Of a stretch of DNA of 6,925 nucleotides, positions 1 to 6,211 are shown piece after piece. The notes below the pieces were generated by a model, which had not been told where the DNA came from, did not search any database, and saw only the letters and a program-made list of their open reading frames with translations. Origin of the DNA: Chroococcidiopsidaceae cyanobacterium CP_BM_RX_35 (lineage in GTDB: Bacteria; Cyanobacteriota; Cyanobacteriia; Cyanobacteriales; Chroococcidiopsidaceae); contig JAFAVL010000062.1 of the NCBI GenBank assembly GCA_019242465.1, forward strand, positions 1-6,925. The letters are read 5' to 3'. The position numbers and the translations under genes are program-made. Numbering within the stretch: the stretch's first letter is position 1; the number at the start of each line of letters is the position of its first letter.

Positions 1-674
1 ACCCAAGCTTTTTGGATGCTTGGATCGTTGGGGATGTCGTGCCTATCAACATGAGTATCAGTAATGTTCTGACCGCTACTACTCATACCATTGCCACAGT
101 TATCACCATTAGGATGGATGTAGGGATTGTAGCTTTGCTGTGGACCATATACGGACGTTGGGAAGCTACAGGTCCAGGCGCTACCCTTGTTAATGTACTG
201 GATCGCTGGGATAGTGAGAACAGACTGGGTGCCGATGGAGCGATTCGTATCCACAAAGGCATCGGCTGTTGCCCCAGCCGTAGGATTGGTCTGCCCGTTG
301 CCACCCATAAAGTACCAATCGATACCAGCATTGCTTGAGTCAACCTGCCAGTTATAGCGACTGGTAGCATCACCTCCACTACGGTTAAGCGGGAGGTTAA
401 CCGCTTTGGCAAAAGCTAGTTGCGCGGATTTCTTGGTGTCATCGTTCCAAAAAAAGGTGATGCCGTAAATGTTTGGGTTGATTCGGTGACTACTAGATGC
501 TGCATCTACAGTGAGATTGGGACCGACAGTTGCTGCCGTTGCCCGCGTCTCGACTGTCTTTATCTGTCCTGTAGTAAGCACTATCAGTATGGCTGCGACC
601 AAACCGTACAAGAACCTGCGTAACCATCGCCTCTTAGCTTTCTTTAAGAGCAATACGAGCCGTTTCTCATTCAT
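1..674 (-). CDS. Secreted glycoside hydrolase family 44 protein, N-terminal part (runs off left edge)
   Basis: Reading the minus strand from the ATG at 674-672 gives 224 codons with no stop up to the window edge. Residues 1-20 are strongly basic (nine K/R), residues 21-35 are hydrophobic (FLYGLVAAILIVL), and an ATA-A site follows at 45-48, so this looks like a Sec-type signal peptide. The RR pairs do not fit a canonical Tat motif. From residue 65 the sequence INPNIYGITFF, then LNRSGGDATSRYNWQVD (96-112) and AGIDWYFMGG (116-125), resembles the start of GH44 endoglucanase/xyloglucanase domains, which cleave beta-1,4-glucans such as cellulose or xyloglucan. C169 and C193 could form a disulfide in an exported protein. 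The GH44 acid/base and nucleophile glutamates lie farther along and are outside the window, so activity cannot be judged. An in-frame TGA upstream fixes the start region; no good Shine-Dalgarno is seen. The family call is from recalled motifs, not a search. Confidence 0.8.
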   Translation of the reverse strand, partial: MNEKRLVLLLKKAKRRWLRRFLYGLVAAILIVLTTGQIKTVETRATAATVGPNLTVDAASSSHRINPNIYGITFFWNDDTKKSAQLAFAKAVNLPLNRSGGDATSRYNWQVDSSNAGIDWYFMGGNGQTNPTAGATADAFVDTNRSIGTQSVLTIPAIQYINKGSAWTCSFPTSVYGPQQSYNPYIHPNGDNCGNGMSSSGQNITDTHVDRHDIPNDPSIQKAW

Positions 675-705
675 AATGATAACACTTATACACTGGATTC
701 ATTCA

Positions 706-730
706 ACAAAAACTATGCCTGGAACAGGCA
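706..730 (-). terminator. Terminator-like hairpin in the leader of the GH44 gene
   Basis: A perfect 6-bp stem, TGCCTG at 716-721 and CAGGCA at 725-730, closes a 3-base loop. On the minus strand it is followed by TAG and then five T (712-708), the shape of a short intrinsic terminator. It ends about 32 bases before the GH44 start codon, so it could be an attenuator for that gene, the end of an unseen upstream transcript, or simply a dyad operator. A 6-bp stem is weak, and hairpins of this size occur by chance. Confidence 0.35.
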
Positions 731-783
731 CTATTAGAGATATCGGTCTTCCCTAAAATTGGGGGTAAACGTATAAGTCACTC

Positions 784-796
784 CCAGAAAATCTGG
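784..796. repeat. Short inverted repeat CCAGA-AAA-TCTGG
   Basis: A perfect 5-bp dyad with a 3-base centre, about 110 bases upstream of the GH44 start. Its arms share the CAG/CTG core of the hairpin at 716-730. It may be an operator half of that leader region or a chance match. Confidence 0.3.
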
Positions 797-884
797 CAAT
801 GACTTTTCTTCTAATCTTGTCTTTTTGTTTTAATTCCTGTTTCCCTTCATCCTGTTTGATTGCTTGAATGCAATTTCTTTTACA

Positions 885-905
885 GTATTTTCATAGAGAA
901 AATAC
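885..905. repeat. Perfect 8-bp inverted repeat with 5-base loop
   Basis: GTATTTTC (885-892) and GAAAATAC (898-905) are perfect complements around ATAGA. It is AT-rich with no adjacent T-run on either strand, so it does not look like a standard terminator. It could be an operator or a weak RNA hairpin. About one such match by chance would be expected in a window of this size. Confidence 0.35.
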
Positions 906-909
906 AAAT

Positions 910-934
910 CAAACCTAACTTTACCTAAGGTTTG
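910..934. repeat. 7-bp inverted repeat overlapping a direct repeat ACCTAA
   Basis: CAAACCT (910-916) pairs with AGGTTTG (928-934) across an 11-base loop. Within it, ACCTAA occurs at 913-918 and again at 923-928, exactly 10 bases apart, placing both copies on the same DNA face. That spacing is common for tandem response-regulator sites. CTTTACCT at 919-926 is one base away from the CTTAACCT unit of cyanobacterial Pho boxes, but the usual 3-base spacers and multiple units are absent, so a Pho assignment is not supported. Confidence 0.3.
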
Positions 935-964
935 TGTCATGCGGAATTTTACGTAACTTGTGGT

Positions 965-1210
965 CTACGCAATTTCACCTTTGTGCTGAGTTAAATAGAA
1001 CAAGGCGCGACTTAACTTCAGTAATTCTGCTATCAGTAAAGCTAAAATTTTAGTCTTGGGCAGCCGCAACCTTTGCAGGTCAGTTTGGCTCACAATTCTC
1101 AACACTCTACGGAATCGATTCAAGGCAACGCCTGTGATAGCTCCGGCAACTTCCTTGCACAAGCTCAATGTACAATGTGCCGCGAGCCCAATTTTGCGTC
1201 TATTCGTCAA
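965..1210 (-). CDS. Doubtful 81-aa hypothetical frame
   Basis: This minus-strand frame encodes 81 residues rich in leucine, arginine and lysine, with a possible amphipathic stretch near the C-terminus (LPKTKILALLIAELLKLSRALFYL). The only start is TTG at 1210-1208; an in-frame TAA lies a few codons upstream, and there is no ATG inside. No Shine-Dalgarno is visible. I do not recognise the product. It may be a decayed fragment or an entirely non-coding frame. Listed because it is the only sizeable frame in this interval. Confidence 0.15.
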   Translation of the reverse strand: MTNRRKIGLAAHCTLSLCKEVAGAITGVALNRFRRVLRIVSQTDLQRLRLPKTKILALLIAELLKLSRALFYLTQHKGEIA

Positions 1211-1253
1211 TAGATTTTAAGAGAAAGGCTTGGCTCTCTACCAACAAAGAAAT

Positions 1254-1263
1254 GGAGTACTCC
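1254..1263. promoter_or_regulatory. Palindrome GGAGTACTCC at the VOC ribosome-binding site
   Basis: A perfect 10-bp palindrome begins with GGAG (1254-1257), the likely Shine-Dalgarno of the VOC gene, 11 bases before the ATG at 1269. The placement favours this ATG as the true start. Any regulatory role for the palindrome is unproven. Confidence 0.35.
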
Positions 1264-1268
1264 CTGCT

Positions 1269-1736
1269 ATGCTATCCCGCCCCCAGTCTCTAGGCATAAC
1301 TCTTGCCCCTGGTAACCTGCGTCGGGTACACCACGTTGCCTTAAACGTCCACGATCTAAAAGCTTCCCGTCACTTCTACGGAGTCATCCTCGGCTTGCAC
1401 GAATTGACAGGGGAAGAAGTGCCTTCAACGCTGCGCTCGCTAGTAGCAGCAGGGAAAGTGGCTAACTTCGTCACCCCAGATGGTACCGTCCTCGATCTGT
1501 TCTACGAGCCAGATCTACCACCGCCAGACATAAATCCACATCGCGCTTTCACTCGCGCCAACCATCTTGCCTTTGACATCGACCCCCAGTTGTTTGATTT
1601 GGCAGTTGACGTGCTCAGACAAAACCAAGTGCCACTCGATAGTGGTCCAGTTAGCCGTCCCACCGGACGTGGCATCTATTTCTACGATCCAGATGGATTT
1701 CTGATTGAGATTCGCTGCGATCCGCAGGGGAACTAA
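1269..1736 (+). CDS. VOC family (glyoxalase/dioxygenase fold) protein
   Basis: The 155-residue product has the paired beta-alpha-beta-beta-beta layout of the vicinal oxygen chelate superfamily, which holds glyoxalase I, extradiol dioxygenases and fosfomycin-resistance enzymes. Module one begins at HHVALNVHDLKASRHFYGVILG (21-42) and ends in TVLDLFYEP (73-81). Module two begins at NHLAFDI (98-104) and ends in YDPDGFLIEIRCDP (139-152). By position the metal ligands would be H22, H99 and E147; the fourth position is D76 rather than the usual glutamate, so metal binding may be altered. The substrate cannot be told from sequence. I chose the ATG at 1269; an in-frame TTG at 1230 would add 13 residues (168 in all), but that segment is not domain-like and GGAG sits before 1269. 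It is alone on the plus strand, 137 bases ahead of parA. Confidence 0.82.
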   Translation: MLSRPQSLGITLAPGNLRRVHHVALNVHDLKASRHFYGVILGLHELTGEEVPSTLRSLVAAGKVANFVTPDGTVLDLFYEPDLPPPDINPHRAFTRANHLAFDIDPQLFDLAVDVLRQNQVPLDSGPVSRPTGRGIYFYDPDGFLIEIRCDPQGN

Positions 1737-1860
1737 GTTGGTTTGTGTTGCGATCTCATATTTGCACCCGTTCGTGAAAAGATTAAACTGACTTCACCTT
1801 TCCAAATAGGTTCAAGCCAAGATTGCTACACGGCTTAGCCCCAACAGGCAGTCAGTCATC

Positions 1861-1866
1861 AGAGGA
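1861..1866 (+). promoter_or_regulatory. Ribosome binding site of the parA-like gene
   Basis: AGAGGA lies 7 bases before the ATG at 1874, a good match to the 16S anti-Shine-Dalgarno at normal spacing. It supports that start codon. Confidence 0.6.
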
Positions 1867-1873
1867 ATAGCGA

Positions 1874-2818
1874 ATGGGATATGTCATTTCAACTGCAAAT
1901 ATGAAAGGCGGCGTCGGTAAAACGACACTAAGCGTTAACTTAGCCACCTGTCTAGCTAAAGACCACGGTAAGCGGGTTCTCGTCATTGACTTAGATACTC
2001 AAATCAGTGCCACCCTTAGCCTGATGTCTCCTGCTGACTTTGCTAAGCGCCGAAAAGGAAAACGGACGCTGAGGTATTTGGTAGATCAAGCCATTCAATC
2101 AGAGTCTCAGTCTCAGCCGAAAATCACCATTGAGGATGTCATTCAGTCCTGTGTCTGTAAAATCGACAAACTGGATTTATTGCCAGGGGATATTGACCTT
2201 TACGATGAATTCGTTGTGTCCGAAATGCTGCACAAACAGGCAATTAACTCGGAACAATTTCACTTTGAGAAAGTTTGGAATCGCTTTGAGAGGCTGTTGA
2301 TTGGACAAATTTTGGAACCAGTTTTTCAAAATTATGACTTTATTATCTTGGATTGTGCCCCTGGCTATAATCTTATGACTCGTAGTGCTCTGGTCGCCAG
2401 CGATCTTTACCTCATGCCTGCTAGACCAGAACCATTATCAATTGTAGGTATTCAACTGTTGGAAAGACGCATTGCCAAACTGAAAGAAAGCCATGATGCT
2501 GACGGTGCTCTTGAGGTAGAAATGCTGGGCGTTGTTTTTACAATGTTGGGCAATTTACTTACGGGCAGATACTATCGGCAAGTTATGCAGCGAGTGAATC
2601 AGGATTTCGGTACAGAAAGAACTTTTAAGACCCAAATCCCAAATGATGTTAACGTTTCCAAGGCAGTTGACAGTTTTATGCCAGTTGTTCTAACTAATCC
2701 ACAATCAGCAGGGGCAAGAGCATTTACCCAGTTGACTGAGGAATTTTTACAGAAGTTAAAGGTTTTGGTGGATACCAAGGAACCTAAAACCAAGTTGAAA
2801 TTAACTTCCTGGGATTAG
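1874..2818 (+). CDS. ParA/MinD-type P-loop ATPase, orphan
   Basis: The 314-residue product is a deviant Walker ATPase. Walker A is KGGVGKTT (11-18) with both the signature lysine K11 and K16; the A' motif is IDLDTQ (38-43); Walker B is FIILDCAPG (156-164). These proteins dimerise on ATP, bind DNA non-specifically or the membrane, and position plasmids, chromosomes or large complexes such as carboxysomes. No membrane-targeting amphipathic tail is evident; the end is basic (KEPKTKLKLTSWD), more in line with nucleoid binding. It is longer than typical Soj (about 250 aa), with extra sequence between the A' motif and Walker B, roughly residues 52-150. No ParB, McdB or other partner gene lies beside it: VOC is upstream and ileS is convergent downstream. 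Partition of a chromosome, positioning of a complex, or a remnant of a plasmid system are all possible; cargo is unknown. Confidence 0.88.
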   Translation: MGYVISTANMKGGVGKTTLSVNLATCLAKDHGKRVLVIDLDTQISATLSLMSPADFAKRRKGKRTLRYLVDQAIQSESQSQPKITIEDVIQSCVCKIDKLDLLPGDIDLYDEFVVSEMLHKQAINSEQFHFEKVWNRFERLLIGQILEPVFQNYDFIILDCAPGYNLMTRSALVASDLYLMPARPEPLSIVGIQLLERRIAKLKESHDADGALEVEMLGVVFTMLGNLLTGRYYRQVMQRVNQDFGTERTFKTQIPNDVNVSKAVDSFMPVVLTNPQSAGARAFTQLTEEFLQKLKVLVDTKEPKTKLKLTSWD

Positions 2819-2842
2819 CAATAAATTATCCTTCTCCTCGGT

Positions 2843-5773
2843 TTAGAATTGCCCTGCCAAAGCTGATATGCAGCGTTCGCATAACAAGGGATGTTTTGTT
2901 GATTCACCTACTTTGACTGAGTAGTTCCAACAGCGATCGCACTTCTGTCCATCAGCTTTCACTACCCCAATTCCCAACCCCTCTGACTGAAAGCTGTGTT
3001 TCAATTCTGCCAAGGCTGTAGGCGAATCGATTAGCTCTACCTGAGAGACGATAAACAGGTAGCGTAACTCGTCTACGCCGTTGGCTGTTGAGTGAGTACT
3101 AAGGTTTTTAGCTTGTAGCGACTTTTGCAAATCTGAATCCAAGACGTAGAGTAGAATTTTGGCTTCTAGGGAAGAACCAATCATTCTTTCCACTCGCGCT
3201 TGCTCTAGCACCTTATTAGCCTCGTTACGGATTTGCTGCAACTGTTGCCATGATTTGGCTAGTTCTGGTCTGTGCCAGTGTTCCTTTAACTTCACCCAGC
3301 CGGATTCAAACACCGATTTGTATGGTGTTGGGTAGGGGAGATGTTGCCAGATATCCTCTGCCATATGGCAGAGTACTGGCGCGATCGCTCTGGCTAGGTT
3401 TTCTACGGCGATTGCTAATACTGTCTGACAACTACGACGGCGGAAGGCATCTGGGGCGCTGATATAAAGCCTGTCTTTAGCAATATCTAGATAAAAGTTA
3501 GATAAATCGACAACGCAGAAATTCTGTATTGTTTGGAAGAATCGGAAGAACTGGAAACTTTCAAATGCCTCCGTGACTTCCCCAAACACCTCCGTCATCC
3601 GGTGCAGCATACAGCGGTCAAGCTCAGGCAGCAGTTCGTAAGGCACTGTATCTTGACTGGGGTCACCGTTCTCCCGGAGGTTACCTCCATAGAGAGAGGT
3701 GACTCCGTCAAAGTCGTGCAGATTGCCTAATAAAAACCGAGCAGTGTTGCGAATCTTGCGATAGATTTCCCCCATCTGTTTGAGAATATTCTTGCCGATG
3801 GGGACATCTGATGAGTAGTCCACTGAGGACACCCACAGCCGCAGTACATCTGCTCCGTAAGGAGGCTCTGCTTTTTGATTCTTGCCTCCCTCAATGACCA
3901 CAGTTGGATCAACAACATTGCCCAAAGATTTACTCATCTTGCGACCTTGTTCATCCAAGGCAAAGCCGTGAGTCAAAACTTGCTTGTAAGGAGCTATGCC
4001 ATTTGTTGCCACACTTGTTAGCAAGCTGGACTGGAACCAACCCCGATGCTGATCCGAGCCTTCCAAGTACAGCTCTGCTGGATAGCGTAGCTCTGGTCGC
4101 TGCTTGAGCACTGCTGCCCAGGAAGAGCCAGAGTCGAACCAAACATCCATCGTATCGAAGCCTTTGCGGTAAGACTGTCCATCATTGCGGTATTGTTCTG
4201 GCAATAACTCCTCAACAGAAAGTTCCCACCAGGCATCAGAACCTTTTTCTGCAAAAATTGCTTGTACGTGGCTAATGGTTGCTTCTGTGAGTAGCGGTTC
4301 ACCAGTTGCTTCGTTGTAGAAAACCGGAATCGGGACACCCCAACTGCGCTGCCGAGAGATACACCAGTCGGAACGCTCAGAGACCATTGCTGTGATCCGA
4401 TTTTCGCCTTGGGCAGGAATCCACTTAACAGAGGAAATCGCTCTTAATGCTTCTTCCCTAAACCCCTCTACTGAAGCAAACCATTGTTCTGTTGCCCGGT
4501 AGATGACTGGCTTTTTGGTTCGCCAATCATAAGGATATTTATGAACATATGGCTCTTCCTTCAGTAAGGCTCCCACCTGCTTCAGGGCAGTAATAACCGC
4601 CTCAACTCCCTCTCCTAGCACATTTAATCCAGCGAAAGGACCAGCTTCCTGAGTAAAATTACCATCCTCCGCCACCAACGAGGGGGCAGATATGCCATAG
4701 TGCTGACCGACAATGTAATCCTCCGTACCGTGAGCCGGAGCGCTGTGTACTAACCCTGTACCTGACTCAGCAGTGATATCATCTCCCATCGCCACAATCG
4801 GACTTTCACGCTCAAATAGCGGGTGCCGATAGGTAGAGTTCTCTAAAGCCTTGCCGGGCATTGTGGCTTTCACAGCTAAATTGGTACCCAAAGTTGCTGA
4901 CAACCGCTCTACTGCGTCTGCTGCCACTATTAGGTATTTTGTCGCCACCAATTGATGAGATGCTTCGACCTCAACCACTGCGTAAGTCAGCTCTGGCTGC
5001 ACGCGGACAAACATGTTAGCTGGTATTGTCCAAGGCGTAGTGGTCCAGATCGCTACCCCTAGACTAGGTAAGTATGGTTCTAATGCCGATTGAACTCCTG
5101 CTGCCAATCCGACTATTTTGAAGACAGCGTAGATACTGCGGGAGGTATGACCTTCGGGATACTCTAACTCTGCCTCAGCCAAGGCAGTTTGAGAGCTGGG
5201 GCTCCAGTAAACTGGCTTCAGCCCCCGGTAGATGTATCCCTTTAAGACCATCTGACCAAACACCCCAATTTGCGCCGCTTCGTACCCCGGCTGCAAGGTT
5301 AAATAAGGATGCTCCCACTCGCCCCAAACGCCGAAACGCTTGAAGCCTTTTCGCTGTTCGTCTACTGTCTTAAGGGCAAAGTCTCTAGCTCGGCGACGCA
5401 GTTCCAGAGACGTAAGCTGTTGGCGCTCTTGCGGCTTCATGCCTTGGATGACTTTCAGTTCAATTGGTAGCCCGTGGCAATCCCAGCCAGGGACATAACG
5501 CGCTTTGCGCCCTTGCAGTAATTTGAAGCGGTTGATGATGTCTTTAAGAATTTTGTTGAGGGCATGACCCATGTGCAATTGTCCATTTGCATAGGGTGGT
5601 CCGTCATGGAGAATGAACAAATCGCCAGGATTATCTTGTGACAGTCGTTCGTAGATACAATGGTCTGCCCAAAACTTTTGTAGCTCAGGCTCCCGTTCGG
5701 TAGCGTTCGCCCGCATGTCAAAATTGGTCTTGGGCAGATTAACAGTGTCTTTATAGCTTCTAGTTGCTGTCAC
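2843..5773 (-). CDS. ileS: Isoleucyl-tRNA synthetase
   Basis: This complete 976-residue cytoplasmic class I synthetase charges tRNA-Ile with isoleucine using ATP and edits mischarged valine. GPPYANGQLHMGH (58-70) carries the HIGH signature as HMGH (67-70), and KMSKS is at 612-616 (DNA 3926-3940). The CP1 editing domain shows WTTTPWTIPAN (243-253) and GTGLVHSAPAHGTEDY with D352 in the place of the conserved editing aspartate. FDTMDVWFDSGSSW precedes the KMSKS lobe. The C-terminus has a zinc finger, C945-x2-C948 and C965-x2-C968, as in bacterial-type IleRS. The start is GTG at 5773-5771: the frame stays open upstream to a TAG without any ATG, and the MTATRSYKDTVNLPKTNFDMRAN beginning fits cyanobacterial homologues as I recall them. 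No strong Shine-Dalgarno is seen. All key motifs are intact, so it should be functional. Confidence 0.97.
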   Translation of the reverse strand: MTATRSYKDTVNLPKTNFDMRANATEREPELQKFWADHCIYERLSQDNPGDLFILHDGPPYANGQLHMGHALNKILKDIINRFKLLQGRKARYVPGWDCHGLPIELKVIQGMKPQERQQLTSLELRRRARDFALKTVDEQRKGFKRFGVWGEWEHPYLTLQPGYEAAQIGVFGQMVLKGYIYRGLKPVYWSPSSQTALAEAELEYPEGHTSRSIYAVFKIVGLAAGVQSALEPYLPSLGVAIWTTTPWTIPANMFVRVQPELTYAVVEVEASHQLVATKYLIVAADAVERLSATLGTNLAVKATMPGKALENSTYRHPLFERESPIVAMGDDITAESGTGLVHSAPAHGTEDYIVGQHYGISAPSLVAEDGNFTQEAGPFAGLNVLGEGVEAVITALKQVGALLKEEPYVHKYPYDWRTKKPVIYRATEQWFASVEGFREEALRAISSVKWIPAQGENRITAMVSERSDWCISRQRSWGVPIPVFYNEATGEPLLTEATISHVQAIFAEKGSDAWWELSVEELLPEQYRNDGQSYRKGFDTMDVWFDSGSSWAAVLKQRPELRYPAELYLEGSDQHRGWFQSSLLTSVATNGIAPYKQVLTHGFALDEQGRKMSKSLGNVVDPTVVIEGGKNQKAEPPYGADVLRLWVSSVDYSSDVPIGKNILKQMGEIYRKIRNTARFLLGNLHDFDGVTSLYGGNLRENGDPSQDTVPYELLPELDRCMLHRMTEVFGEVTEAFESFQFFRFFQTIQNFCVVDLSNFYLDIAKDRLYISAPDAFRRRSCQTVLAIAVENLARAIAPVLCHMAEDIWQHLPYPTPYKSVFESGWVKLKEHWHRPELAKSWQQLQQIRNEANKVLEQARVERMIGSSLEAKILLYVLDSDLQKSLQAKNLSTHSTANGVDELRYLFIVSQVELIDSPTALAELKHSFQSEGLGIGVVKADGQKCDRCWNYSVKVGESTKHPLLCERCISALAGQF
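2933..2940. repeat. HIP1 core palindrome GCGATCGC
   Basis: Octamer within ileS; the over-represented HIP1 core of cyanobacterial genomes. Confidence 0.8.
3381..3388. repeat. HIP1 core palindrome GCGATCGC
   Basis: Second copy, also inside ileS. Confidence 0.8.
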
Positions 5774-5814
5774 AATTGATGCCGCAGTAGTAACGCTGAG
5801 TTTTGTAAACTTCT

Positions 5815-5820
5815 ATTATA
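5815..5820 (-). promoter_or_regulatory. Probable -10 box of ileS
   Basis: The minus strand reads TATAAT at 5820-5815, a perfect sigma-70 type -10 hexamer, which would give a leader of roughly 35 bases before the GTG start. The -35 position about 17 bases upstream reads GTCTGC, a poor match, so the promoter may be activator-dependent or the hexamer fortuitous. Confidence 0.45.
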
Positions 5821-5896
5821 GGACAGAGTTTGCTGCGGCAGACGGAAGGAAGCTCCAGCAGTAGAGCAAAAGATAAGTTTTTGTGCTAGCTAGGAT

Positions 5897-6112
5897 TTAG
5901 CCAGAAGCAGATGGGCAGTCGGTAGTCACTGGCGGACCTACTACTTTTTCTTCTTCTGGTCCAGGTTCAGGAGTTACAATCACTGTTCCAAAGCAACGTT
6001 GACATTCAGCAATATAGGTTCGCCGATCTACGTGGCTAAACAAGCCCAGTTGATGACCCCGGCTTTGAGCTAATGCCTGTACCTCTTTCAAGAGCGTTTC
6101 TACTTCTCTCAT
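5897..6112 (-). CDS. Conserved-looking small CxxC protein, 71 aa
   Basis: The product has three parts: an N-terminal helix-like segment (REVETLLKEVQALAQSRGHQLGLF, 2-25), a middle with C37-x2-C40 in YIAECQRCFGTVIV, and an acidic, proline-rich tail (PEPGPEEEKVVGPP) with a further C66. H20, H27, C37 and C40 could in principle bind a metal, but a second CxxC is missing, so a classical zinc ribbon is not shown. There is no signal peptide or membrane segment. The start is well supported: GGAAGG at 6127-6122 sits 9 bases before the ATG. It lies between ycf66 (99-base gap) and ileS (123-base gap) on the same strand. I do not know a function. Confidence 0.7.
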   Translation of the reverse strand: MREVETLLKEVQALAQSRGHQLGLFSHVDRRTYIAECQRCFGTVIVTPEPGPEEEKVVGPPVTTDCPSASG

Positions 6113-6121
6113 GCTGTTGAA

Positions 6122-6127
6122 CCTTCC
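6122..6127 (-). promoter_or_regulatory. Ribosome binding site of the 71-aa gene
   Basis: The minus strand reads GGAAGG, 9 bases ahead of the ATG at 6112. It supports real translation of this short gene. Confidence 0.5.
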
Positions 6128-6211
6128 ATCCTATAAGACAGAGATTGATTGCAAAAACTGTATTCAGCAATACTTTTAGCTTAATTAACCACTGCCTGTT
6201 TAAAATCTGTC

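Larger units (their letters stand above)
675..1268. other. Gene-poor region between the GH44 and VOC genes
   Basis: No convincing coding sequence is seen here. The first part (about 680-960) is AT-rich and holds several short inverted repeats, listed separately. The second part (965-1210) has an 81-codon minus-strand frame, but it can only start at TTG, has no internal ATG, lacks a Shine-Dalgarno, and its product is not one I recognise. The region must carry the promoters of the divergent GH44 and VOC genes, but no hexamer pair at proper spacing stands out for either. Confidence 0.6.

Noticed and set aside
12..756. Plus-strand frames and one other minus-strand frame over the left end (12-338, 420-623, 511-756, and 83-412 minus)
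   Set aside because: They are shadows of the GH44 reading frame on the minus strand, which has a signal peptide and recognisable domain motifs; the shadow products have no sensible composition.
1230..1268. TTG start at 1230 for the VOC protein
   Set aside because: The added 13 residues are not domain-like, the purine-rich stretch sits only one base from the TTG, and the ATG at 1269 has GGAG upstream.
1806..1820. GGTTCAAGCC, resembling a tRNA T-arm
   Set aside because: No acceptor, D-arm or anticodon stem can be folded around it in either direction.
2599..2793. Minus-strand 64-codon frame inside parA
   Set aside because: Antisense shadow of a well-supported ATPase gene.
3250..4338. Several 63-106 codon frames on both strands inside ileS
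   Set aside because: They overlap conserved IleRS coding sequence, including the KMSKS region, and have no domain-like features.
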